DNA of 49,750 bases from Paracoccaceae bacterium. GTDB lineage: Bacteria; Pseudomonadota; Alphaproteobacteria; Rhizobiales; Stappiaceae. Position 1 is the stretch's first letter. Every line of letters begins with the position of its first letter. Where the stretch lies: contig PARB01000046.1 of the NCBI GenBank assembly GCA_002709505.1, forward strand, positions 1-49,750, written 5' to 3'. A program made the translations under genes and the position numbers. This document shows positions 27,057 to 34,777 of this stretch, piece by piece. Below the pieces are notes generated by a model that had not been told where the DNA came from, made no database searches, and worked only from the letters and a program-made list of their open reading frames with translations.

Positions 27057-28475
27057 TCACCCCTCCCACAGCTCCTCGTCGAGGATCCGCGCCGCCTCCA
27101 GCCCGCTCAGATAAGCCCCGTGGACGGTGCCGTGGTGGCGGAAGGTGGTGTGTTCGCCGGCGAAGAGCAGCGTCTTTTCGACAGGTAGCGCGAGCGCGTC
27201 GAAGTCGTCCGGCTTCGCACCGTAGGCGGCAAAGGAATAGGCGCCGCGCGTGAACGGGTCCTGCGACCAGCGGGTCAGGCGCACGTCTTGTGGATCGGGC
27301 ACATCGCGTCCGAACATCGTCCTGACCGCATCCATCGCATCCGCCGTCATCTCGGCGTCATGCATCGCCTCCGCTTTCGCTGCATAGGCGCCGACGCTCA
27401 GGCCCAAAAGGATGTTTTCCTCCGAGAACGTCCGGTAGTTCAAAAAGTAGTTCCAGCGGCCTTTTTCGCCCGTCATCAAACCGAAATACTGGGTTTCCAC
27501 CGGCCAGTGCGCATCGTCGAACTTGAGCGCGATCTTGGCGACATTGCCCATCGCCAGACGCGCAAGGCTTGCCCGCATCGCCTGCGGCAGCGGCGGATCG
27601 AAGGCGATGGCCTCGGCTTTCAGCACGCCGAGCGGGGCGGTGCAGATGACGAAGTCGGCTTCATAGACGGCATCGCCCGCATGGACGGAAGCCCCGTCGC
27701 CGGCTTCGTAGTCGATGGCGTCGACGATCGCTTTGAAGCGGATGTCGAGCCCTTGCGCCAGATGGCGGGGGATCGCGTCATAGCCTTGCGTCAGGATGAC
27801 ATCCGCACCGTCAAAGGCCTCGTCCTCGTCGAAATGGAGCGCGGAGAGCCGTTCAATGGCCGCGCCCGTGTCGAATTCGGTATAGGCGGAAAGCATCCAG
27901 CGGGTGAGGGGATCCGTCAGCGCCGATGGATCGAGCAGCCTTATCGCCTCGCTGAGCGGCCGGTCGCGGTCGAAGGTCGCGTCGACGCGAGCGGCGAGCC
28001 GCTCCAGCCGCTCCTGCGCGGCGAAGACGTCCACGCGCGACTGGCGGGTGCCGTCCGGCGAAAAGACTTCAAAACTCTCGTCGTCGGTGACGAAGGTCGG
28101 GCTACCCGCCGCTTTCGCCAGGTCGCTCACCGGATTGCCGTCGGGGCCATGGATCCAGCCGGCGCCGATCTCGAAAGGCGCGCCCAGCGACCGGTCGGTG
28201 TGCACGCGTCCGCCGATCCTGTCGGTGGCTTCCAGCAGGATCACGTCATAGTCGAGCGCGACGAGGTGACGCGCGGCGGCGAGCCCGGCGATGCCGGCAC
28301 CGATCACGATCACGTCGGCCTCGCGGGTTTGCACCTGCGCCCTCGCCGGCGAGGGGCCGAGCAGCGGCCTTGCCGCAAGGCCCGACAGGGCCGCGGCCGC
28401 GCTCCATTTCAGCACGTCCCGGCGGGCCGGGGTGGACAGGTTTTTTCCGCGCGCCATGCTGTTGGTTCCGACCAT
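27057..28475 (-). CDS. Tat-exported flavin monoamine oxidase family protein
   Basis: A 472-residue FAD enzyme. A twin-arginine-like leader (ARRDVLKWSAAAALSGLAA) precedes the Rossmann motif VIVIGAGIAGLAAARHL, LEATDRIGGRVHT and IGAGWIHG. The C-terminal FAD region is FAGEHTTFRHHGTVHGAYLSG, standard for amine oxidases. It should oxidise an amine in the periplasm to aldehyde, ammonia and peroxide. It lies between two phenylacetate gene groups, so phenylethylamine is an attractive but unproven substrate. An alternative start is ATG 28457; neither start has a strong RBS. Confidence 0.87.
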   Translation of the reverse strand: MVGTNSMARGKNLSTPARRDVLKWSAAAALSGLAARPLLGPSPARAQVQTREADVIVIGAGIAGLAAARHLVALDYDVILLEATDRIGGRVHTDRSLGAPFEIGAGWIHGPDGNPVSDLAKAAGSPTFVTDDESFEVFSPDGTRQSRVDVFAAQERLERLAARVDATFDRDRPLSEAIRLLDPSALTDPLTRWMLSAYTEFDTGAAIERLSALHFDEDEAFDGADVILTQGYDAIPRHLAQGLDIRFKAIVDAIDYEAGDGASVHAGDAVYEADFVICTAPLGVLKAEAIAFDPPLPQAMRASLARLAMGNVAKIALKFDDAHWPVETQYFGLMTGEKGRWNYFLNYRTFSEENILLGLSVGAYAAKAEAMHDAEMTADAMDAVRTMFGRDVPDPQDVRLTRWSQDPFTRGAYSFAAYGAKPDDFDALALPVEKTLLFAGEHTTFRHHGTVHGAYLSGLEAARILDEELWEG

Positions 28476-28508
28476 CCCCCGTTAACGACACGCGAACCAT
28501 AACGTTTA

Positions 28509-28522
28509 GTTGAAGATTCAAC
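28509..28522. promoter_or_regulatory. inverted repeat between divergent amine oxidase and cyclase genes
   Basis: GTTGAA-GA-TTCAAC is a perfect 6-2-6 inverted repeat in the 90-nt gap between two divergent genes. It overlaps a TTGAAG hexamer. An operator role is possible; no regulator gene is adjacent. Confidence 0.4.
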
Positions 28523-28565
28523 ACTATCCGGCATGGTGCTGGCCAACAACGAAAAGGGACGCTTG

Positions 28566-30110
28566 ATGGCGCGCTGGATGAAGATGCGGGAGAGCAACAT
28601 TGCCGTGGGGATCTATCTGATCTGCGCGGCGGTGGTGATCGCCTTCAGTGTGTCGAACGCACATGTGCTGATGCGCGCCGGCGGCATCGCCGACGAGGTG
28701 CGCGCCGTCGACGAACGCGACCTCGTGCGCAACGAGGTCGCCCGCCAGATCGAGATTCTCGCTCGCGACCAGTCGCAGATTTCCCATTGGGACGAGGCGG
28801 TGCGCGCGCTGATCTCCCGGATCGACTGGGAGTTCGTCCGCGAGGAGATGGCCGACTGGCTGTGGGACGATTTCGGCATCCAGACCACCATCGTCGTCGG
28901 TCCCGATGACGCCCCGCGGGTGATGGTGTTCGAGGACGACATCCGCACTCTCGCCGAAGCGCAATCACACGTCGACCTGGCCTTCGATCTGATCGTCGCC
29001 GCGCGAGAGCTCTATATGGCCAAACGAATGCCGCGTGGAGACCGGTTCACCATTCTCTCGCATCCGGTGCGCTCGCGCGTGCAACTCTATGTCTCCGACT
29101 TCCGCATGATCGACGGCGACGTCAACATGATCGTTGCCCAGGCGATCCTTCCCGACGACGAGGAAACCCTTCCCGACGGGCTGCCCAGCGTGCTCCTGAC
29201 CCTGAAGCCGCTGACCGCCGCCATGATCGCGGAAGCGGGAAACAAGCTCGGGGTCAGCGGTGTCGCGGTGGTGCCGGAGGGCGAGGTTCCGGCCGGCGCG
29301 GGGGCCTTGCGCGTCAGCCGGGGCGAGGGCGCGAATGCGCTCTACGCCACCTGGACGCCGTCGCATCCCTCGAGCGTGATCTGGAGCGAGGCGCTACCGG
29401 TTCTTGCCGGCGTGGTCGGCCTTGCGATCCTGGCGCTCGGCGCGGTGGCGCTGCTCTATGGCCGCGCCCTGCACCGCATGCAAAAGAGCGAGGCGCGCAA
29501 TCGCTTCCTTGCCCATCACGACGCCCTGACCGGATTGCCGAACCGGCTCTACTTCGACCGCCTGCTGGAGGACATCCTGAGCCGGGGCGAACAGGACAGC
29601 TGCGCGGTGCTGTGCATCGATCTCGACCGCTTCAAGGCGGTCAACGATACCTATGGCCACAGCGCCGGCGATGCCGTTCTGCGCACGGTCGCCTCCCGCA
29701 TCCTGGCCGCGGTCAAGGGACGGGGGATCGCCGCCCGCGTCGGCGGCGACGAGTTCATCGTGCTGCTTCACGAGGGGCTGGGCCGCGATGCCGTCCGGCT
29801 TCTGTGCGACGGCATCGTGGAGAGCATCTGCGCCGAGATTGAAATCGAGGGCGGACATGCGAGCGTCGGCGCCAGCATCGGCGTTGCCTGGTGGCCGGAG
29901 GATGCTCGGACCGCCAAGTCGGTGATCCGCAGCGCCGACGAGGCGCTGTACCGGGCCAAGGAAGACGGGCGCGGGCGCGCCTATCTTGCCGACGACGAGG
30001 GAGCCGGCGGCCCGGACCTTGAGGGCCGGGGCCCTGAGCAGCAGGACCCTGGGCGCCGGGACCCGGACGAGCGGATCGCGGCCCGGGTCGCGCCTCAAAC
30101 GCCGAGATAG
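28566..30110 (+). CDS. membrane CHASE4-type diguanylate cyclase
   Basis: A 514-residue protein. The first span (NIAVGIYLICAAVVIAFSVS) is followed by a periplasmic CHASE4-like sensor of about 240 residues (DQSQISHWDEAV and WLWDDFGIQTTIVV are typical), a second span (ALPVLAGVVGLAILALGAVA), then GGDEF. The active-site motif RVGGDEFIVLL is intact (GGDEF at about 393-397). The RxxD inhibition site is absent (KGRG at that position), so product feedback is unlikely. A proline/glycine-rich tail follows. ATG 28566 has AAGGGA upstream; an in-frame ATG at 28533 lacks an RBS. Its 3-prime end overlaps the convergent transporter gene by 16 nt. Confidence 0.9.
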   Translation: MARWMKMRESNIAVGIYLICAAVVIAFSVSNAHVLMRAGGIADEVRAVDERDLVRNEVARQIEILARDQSQISHWDEAVRALISRIDWEFVREEMADWLWDDFGIQTTIVVGPDDAPRVMVFEDDIRTLAEAQSHVDLAFDLIVAARELYMAKRMPRGDRFTILSHPVRSRVQLYVSDFRMIDGDVNMIVAQAILPDDEETLPDGLPSVLLTLKPLTAAMIAEAGNKLGVSGVAVVPEGEVPAGAGALRVSRGEGANALYATWTPSHPSSVIWSEALPVLAGVVGLAILALGAVALLYGRALHRMQKSEARNRFLAHHDALTGLPNRLYFDRLLEDILSRGEQDSCAVLCIDLDRFKAVNDTYGHSAGDAVLRTVASRILAAVKGRGIAARVGGDEFIVLLHEGLGRDAVRLLCDGIVESICAEIEIEGGHASVGASIGVAWWPEDARTAKSVIRSADEALYRAKEDGRGRAYLADDEGAGGPDLEGRGPEQQDPGRRDPDERIAARVAPQTPR

Positions 30111-30820
30111 GCCTCGCGCACCCGGTCGTCGGTGAGCAGCTCCTTGCCGGGGCCGCTCATGGCGATCTCGCCGGTCTCGATCACATAGCCGCGGTCGGCG
30201 ATGGAAAGTGCCGCAAAGGCGTTCTGCTCCACCAGGAAGATCGTCACGTCGTCGGTGTCGCGCAGCCGCGCGATGATCTCGAACACCTGGTCGACCAGCA
30301 CCGGCGCCAGCCCCATGGAGGGTTCGTCGAGCAGCAGCAGTTTCGGCCGGCTCATCAGCGCGCGGCCGATGGCGAGCATCTGCTGCTGGCCGCCGGAAAG
30401 CCCGCCGGCCGGATTGCGCCGGCGCTCCTTCAGGACCGGAAACAGCCCGTAGACCCGCTCCAGATCCTCCGCGATCTCCTTGTCCTTGCGCAGATAGGCG
30501 CCGAGCCGGAGATTGTCCTCGATGGTCAGCGGCGTGAAGATCTGCCGGCCTTCCGGCACCTGGGCGATGCCGGCGCGCACCCGCGCATGCGGGCTGGCCC
30601 GGGTGATGTCGGCGCCCTCGAAGGAGACGCGCCCGCCGGTGACCGGCTGGACGCCGGAGAGCGCGCGCAACAGCGTCGTCTTGCCGGCACCATTGCCGCC
30701 GACCAGCGCGACGATCTCGCGCGCGCCGACATGCAGCGACAACCCGTGCAGCGCCTCGATGCGGCCATAGGCGGAGGTGAGATCCGCGACGGAGAGGAGG
30801 GGGGCTTCAGTTGAGAGCAA
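30095..30820 (-). CDS. branched-chain-amino-acid-type ABC transporter ATPase (LivF family)
   Basis: A 241-residue ATPase with Walker A GGNGAGKTTLLR, signature LSGGQQQMLAIGRAL and Walker B LLLLDEPSMGLAP, all in LivF form. TTG 30820 is preferred because GGGAGG lies six bases upstream; ATG 30841 in the same frame gives a longer overlap with the LivG gene. It is the last gene of a leftward run that begins with paaN, so it is probably part of a phenylacetate or related aromatic acid importer rather than an amino acid system. Confidence 0.9.
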   Translation of the reverse strand: MLSTEAPLLSVADLTSAYGRIEALHGLSLHVGAREIVALVGGNGAGKTTLLRALSGVQPVTGGRVSFEGADITRASPHARVRAGIAQVPEGRQIFTPLTIEDNLRLGAYLRKDKEIAEDLERVYGLFPVLKERRRNPAGGLSGGQQQMLAIGRALMSRPKLLLLDEPSMGLAPVLVDQVFEIIARLRDTDDVTIFLVEQNAFAALSIADRGYVIETGEIAMSGPGKELLTDDRVREAYLGV

Positions 30821-31595
30821 GATTCGCCTCCCGCGGGCCATGGGTTCCCAGATAGGCCTCGATCACCTTGGGGTTGGAGCGGATCTCCGCGCCCTTGCCT
30901 TCGGCCAGCACGCGGCCCTGGTCGAGCACCAGAACCCGGTCGGAAATCCGCATCACGAGCTTCATGTCGTGTTCCACAAGCACCACCGCCACGCCGTCGT
31001 CGGCGATGGTGCGGATCAGCTTCTCGATCTCTTCCGTCTCCACCGGATTGCAGCCGGCGGCTGGTTCGTCGAGCAGCAGCACCTTGGGGTCGGCGGCAAG
31101 CGCGCGGGCGATTTCCAGCCGCTTCAAGGCGCCATAGGGCATGGAGGCGGCCGGCGTGTCGGCATAGTCGGCAAGCCCGACGCGCGACAGCAGGGCGTCC
31201 GCGATCTCCGCGCTCTCCCGGTTCTGGCGCAGCGTGGAGGGGAGCGCCAGCAGATGGGCGAGGAGCCCGCGGCTTTCTTTCAGGTGGCGGCCGACCATGA
31301 CGTTCTCGCGTGCCGTCATGCGGAAGAACACCTGCAGGTTCTGGAAGGTGCGCGACAGGCCGCGCTCGGCGAGCCGGTTCGGCTCCAGCGCGGTGACCGC
31401 CTCGCCGTCGAGCCGCACCTGGCCGGTCTTGGGCTGGTAGACGCCGGAGACCAGGTTGAACAGCGTGGTCTTGCCCGCGCCGTTGGGGCCGATGATGGAA
31501 AACACCTGCCCGGTCTCGGCGGAGAAGGAGACATTGTCGACCGCGCGCACGCCGCCGAAGGCGATGCCGATGTCCTGGACCGAAAGGATGCTCAT
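30807..31595 (-). CDS. branched-chain-amino-acid-type ABC transporter ATPase (LivG family)
   Basis: A 262-residue ATPase with Walker A GPNGAGKTTLFNLVSG, Walker B VLLLDEPAAGCNPVE and the LivG-specific C-terminus (LAEGKGAEIRSNPKVIEAYL). The signature loop is MPYGALKRLEIARAL, close to the L-x-Y-G-x-x-R form of LivG. It overlaps livM-type and livF-type neighbours by a few bases, as in a translationally coupled operon. It would act with the F-type ATPase as a heterodimer. Confidence 0.92.
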   Translation of the reverse strand: MSILSVQDIGIAFGGVRAVDNVSFSAETGQVFSIIGPNGAGKTTLFNLVSGVYQPKTGQVRLDGEAVTALEPNRLAERGLSRTFQNLQVFFRMTARENVMVGRHLKESRGLLAHLLALPSTLRQNRESAEIADALLSRVGLADYADTPAASMPYGALKRLEIARALAADPKVLLLDEPAAGCNPVETEEIEKLIRTIADDGVAVVLVEHDMKLVMRISDRVLVLDQGRVLAEGKGAEIRSNPKVIEAYLGTHGPREANLALN

Positions 31596-32536
31596 TTGCG
31601 CCTCCGCTGGAAAAGCGCGGCGAGGCTTGGAACGATGCCGCTTCTGAGCACAATCATGATCACCATCATCATCAGGCCGAGCAGCATGTGCTCATATTCG
31701 TGGAAGGTGGTGAGGAGTTGCGGCAGCACGACGAGGATCGCCGCGCCCGCCACGGATCCGAGGATCGAGCCCATGCCGCCGACGACCACCATGGTCACCA
31801 GCTCGATGGAATGCAGGAAGTTGGCCGTTTCCGGGGTGACGAAGCCGTTGACCAGCGCGAGCGCGGAGCCGGCGACGGAGGCATAGACGGCGGAGATCAC
31901 GAAGACGCGGACCTTGTAGCGGGCGACGTCGATGCCGGCGACGCGGGCGGCGACCTCGGAATCGTGCAGCGCCCTGAGCGCGCGGCCCGTGGGGCTTGCC
32001 ACCAGGTTGACCGCGATCCACGCCCCGACGACGAGAAGCCCGCCGGTGATCCAGTACCAGGTTTCGGCGCCGCGCACCCGCCAGCCGAAGAGCGTCATCC
32101 GGCTGACCGGCATGCCGTCCGGGCCGCCCGTCAGCCAGGATTCGTTGGAGATCGCCATGGCGATCAGGATGCCGAAGCCGAGCGTCGCGACGGCAAGATA
32201 ATGACCTTTCAGCTTCAGGATCGGACGGCCGACGGCAAAGGCGATCAGGCCGCAGACGAGGGCGCCGGCAAGGGCCGCAAGCAGGGGGTGCAGCGAAAAT
32301 TGCGCCGGAAGCACGGCGACCGCATAGGCGCCGAGGCCGAAGAAGCCGGCGTGTCCCAGGCTGACCTGACCGGCATAGCCCATCAGGAGGTTCAGCCCGA
32401 TCACGGCAATCGCGGAGATCCACACAAGGGCCGCGACCCGCAGGTAGAAGCTGGACGGCAGGGCGAAGGAGAGCGCCACGACCAGCGCGGCGATGACGAG
32501 GGGAACCGCGAGGCGGTGGGAGAAAAGGGCCTGCAT
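31592..32536 (-). CDS. branched-chain-amino-acid-type ABC permease (LivM family)
   Basis: A 314-residue inner-membrane permease with about nine spans. The LivM signature is complete: GLNLLMGYAGQVSLGHAGFF, then GHYLAVATLGFGI and ALHDSEVAARVAGID, ending MVVVGGMGSILGSVAGA. ATG 32536 lies two bases after the stop of the H-type permease, which fits coupled translation. An upstream extension in the same frame overlaps the H-type gene and is not credible. The role is the second permease half of the ABC system linked to paaN. Confidence 0.92.
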   Translation of the reverse strand: MQALFSHRLAVPLVIAALVVALSFALPSSFYLRVAALVWISAIAVIGLNLLMGYAGQVSLGHAGFFGLGAYAVAVLPAQFSLHPLLAALAGALVCGLIAFAVGRPILKLKGHYLAVATLGFGILIAMAISNESWLTGGPDGMPVSRMTLFGWRVRGAETWYWITGGLLVVGAWIAVNLVASPTGRALRALHDSEVAARVAGIDVARYKVRVFVISAVYASVAGSALALVNGFVTPETANFLHSIELVTMVVVGGMGSILGSVAGAAILVVLPQLLTTFHEYEHMLLGLMMMVIMIVLRSGIVPSLAALFQRRRK

Positions 32537-32538
32537 GG

Positions 32539-33411
32539 TCACACGCGCTCCACGCTGGCGCGGCCGAACAGGCCGCCGGGCATGACGAAGAGCACGCCGA
32601 GGATGACGATGAAGGCGATGGCGTCCTTGTAGGTGGAGGAGAGGTAGCCGGCGCCGAAAGCCTCCAGCAGGCCGACGGCGAGCCCGCCGACGATGGCGCC
32701 GAGCGGATTGCCCATGCCGCCGAGCATGGCGGCGGCGAAGCCTTTCAGCGCCAGCAGCGTGCCGATGTCGTAGCTGGTCAGCGTGATCGGCGTCACCAGA
32801 ATGCCGGCGATGGCGCCGATGGCGGCGGAGACCACGAAGGAGAAGCCGACGACGAAGGAGGTGTTGATGCCGACGAGCCGCGCCGCGAGCCGGTTGGCGG
32901 CGGTCGCGAGCACCGCCTTGCCGAGCAGCGTGCGGTTGAAGAAGGCCCAGAGCGCCAAGACGATGATGCCGGCGCCGGCCAGCACCCAGAAGCTTTGCGG
33001 CAGGATGGCGGCGCCGCCGAACTGGATCGGCGTGTCGCCGGAAAACGACGGCAGCGAGTGGAACTGCCGGTCGAAGACCACCTGGGCGAGGCCGCGCAGG
33101 AAGATCGACGCGCCGATGGTGATGATGATCAGCGTCACCGGCGAGGCGCCGCGCGCCGGCTCGATCGCCAGCCGGTGCAGCGCCAGTCCGACGACCATGG
33201 CGGCGGCGATGGCGATGAGTGCGGCGAGTGGCAGCGGTACGCCGGCCGCCGTCAGGAACACGGTCGCCATGCCGCCGATCATGACGAATTCGCCTTGCGC
33301 GAAATTCACCACGTCGGAGGCATTGTAGATGATGGTGAAGCCGAGCGCGACCAGCGCGTAGACCGCGCCGACCGTCAGTCCGGAGACACAGAATTGCAGG
33401 AATTCGGCCAT
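32539..33411 (-). CDS. branched-chain-amino-acid-type ABC permease (LivH family)
   Basis: A 290-residue permease with LivH hallmarks: LTVGAVYALVALGFTIIYNA, VVNFAQGEFVMIGGM, LATAANRLAARLVGIN and AAMLGGMGNPLGAIVGG. It pairs with the M-type permease immediately downstream. It is separated from the binding protein gene by 113 nt that hold a strong hairpin (33481-33507). Confidence 0.92.
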   Translation of the reverse strand: MAEFLQFCVSGLTVGAVYALVALGFTIIYNASDVVNFAQGEFVMIGGMATVFLTAAGVPLPLAALIAIAAAMVVGLALHRLAIEPARGASPVTLIIITIGASIFLRGLAQVVFDRQFHSLPSFSGDTPIQFGGAAILPQSFWVLAGAGIIVLALWAFFNRTLLGKAVLATAANRLAARLVGINTSFVVGFSFVVSAAIGAIAGILVTPITLTSYDIGTLLALKGFAAAMLGGMGNPLGAIVGGLAVGLLEAFGAGYLSSTYKDAIAFIVILGVLFVMPGGLFGRASVERV

Positions 33412-33480
33412 GGATCCTTGCCGCCAGCTCAGGGGTGCGCGCGTCCGGGATGCGCCGGCGCGATGCGAAAGGGGAAAGGA

Positions 33481-33507
33481 CCCGCCGCGCGAACCGCGCG
33501 CGGCGGG
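33481..33507 (-). other. intercistronic hairpin between binding-protein and permease genes
   Basis: CCCGCCGCGC and GCGCGGCGGG form a perfect 10-bp stem with a 7-nt loop, 18 nt after the binding-protein stop on the minus strand. Such a structure can protect the upstream message or partly terminate transcription, giving more binding protein than permease. Function inferred. Confidence 0.6.
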
Positions 33508-33524
33508 CGAAAGCGTCTAGCGGG

Positions 33525-34679
33525 TTACTCGACCAGGGCCCAGTCGCCGTCCTTGATTTCCAGCATGCGGAAAGCGGAGAGGTCGAGGCCGAGGTGATCG
33601 TCGGCCGACATGTTGACGACACCCGCCGTGCCCATGAAGCCGGAGGTCTTCTCGATCTCGTCGCGGATCGCGGCCGGATCTTCCGAGCCCGCGCGCTTCA
33701 TCGCCTCGACCAGGATCATCAGCCCGTCATAGGCATGGCCGCCGAAGGTCGAGACCGGCTGGCCGGTGGCTTCCTCATAGGCGGTCTTGTAGCCCAGGAC
33801 GACGGCCTTCTGCGGGTCGCTGTCGGGGAGCTTTTCGGCGACCAGAAGGGCCGAGGCCGGCAGGCGCACGCCCTCCGCCGCATCGCCGGCAAGGTCGATG
33901 AACGACTTGGAGGCGACGCCGTGGCTCTGGTAGAGCGGCACGTCGATGCCGAGCTGACGATAGTTGCGCGTGACGATGGCCGGTCCCTGGCCGAAGCCCG
34001 GATTGATCACCGCCTGCAGGCCCTCAGCCGACTTGATGTTGGTCAGCTGCGGCGTCATGTCGGAGTCCTTCGGCCCGTAGGTCTCGTCCGCGACGATCTC
34101 GATGCCGTAGCTGCCGACCACGTCGAGGCACTGGTCGCGCATCGACTTGCCGAAGCCGCCGGTGCCCGAGATCATGCCGATCTTGGCGATTCCGCGGGCC
34201 TTCATGTCGGTGAAGATCTTCTCGCAGGCCATGCGGTCGGTGTGCGGCGTCTTGAAGGTGAACTCCTTCACCGGATCGATGATCACCACGGCGCCGGCAA
34301 GCGAGATGAAGGGAATGCCGGCATCCTCGAAGACCGGAACCATCGCCATCGTGGCGCCGGTGGTGGAACCGCCGACCATGGCAACGATGCCGTCGTCTTC
34401 CACCAGGCGGGTGGCGAAGGTGCGGGCGTTGTTGGCGTTGCCGCCGTCGTCATAGACGATCAGCTCGAGCTGCTTGCCGTTGACGCCGCCGTCCTTGTTG
34501 ATCTTGTCGACATAGAGCTCGAGCGTCTTGGCTTCCGGATCGCCCAGGAAGGACGCGGGGCCGGTGACGGCGAGCGAGGCGCCGATCTTGATCGTCTCGG
34601 CGGCGGTTGCGGTGCCGGCGAACATCGCCGCACCGGCCAGCAGGGCAGCGCCCCCAAGGCATGTCTTCAGGTTCGTCAT
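33525..34679 (-). CDS. ABC transporter substrate-binding protein, LivK type
   Basis: A 384-residue periplasmic protein with a Sec signal (CLGGAALLAGAAMFAGTATA, cleavage before AETIKIG). The Leu/Ile/Val-type fold is clear: IKIGASLAVTGPASFLGDPE, INKDGGVNGKQLELIVYDDG, then TNIKSAEGLQAVINPGFGQG. The ligand cannot be read from sequence. Location after paaN and opposite paaG-I-K suggests an aromatic acid such as phenylacetate. Related binding proteins are known for aromatic acids in other proteobacteria. Confidence 0.9.
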   Translation of the reverse strand: MTNLKTCLGGAALLAGAAMFAGTATAAETIKIGASLAVTGPASFLGDPEAKTLELYVDKINKDGGVNGKQLELIVYDDGGNANNARTFATRLVEDDGIVAMVGGSTTGATMAMVPVFEDAGIPFISLAGAVVIIDPVKEFTFKTPHTDRMACEKIFTDMKARGIAKIGMISGTGGFGKSMRDQCLDVVGSYGIEIVADETYGPKDSDMTPQLTNIKSAEGLQAVINPGFGQGPAIVTRNYRQLGIDVPLYQSHGVASKSFIDLAGDAAEGVRLPASALLVAEKLPDSDPQKAVVLGYKTAYEEATGQPVSTFGGHAYDGLMILVEAMKRAGSEDPAAIRDEIEKTSGFMGTAGVVNMSADDHLGLDLSAFRMLEIKDGDWALVE

Positions 34680-34777
34680 GGTTTCCTCCCAGAATTGGCT
34701 CTCAGGCCAGATGCTGTTTTCACGCTTTCAAAAACGCGGTCTTTCGCGCGCCCTCCCAGACGCGCGGACCATTGGTG

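Noticed and set aside
30010-30100. Short tandem-like GGxCCxG repeats at the end of the cyclase gene, considered as a repeat element
   Set aside because: The units are irregular and read as a low-complexity Gly/Pro/Asp tail of the protein; no true repeat period.
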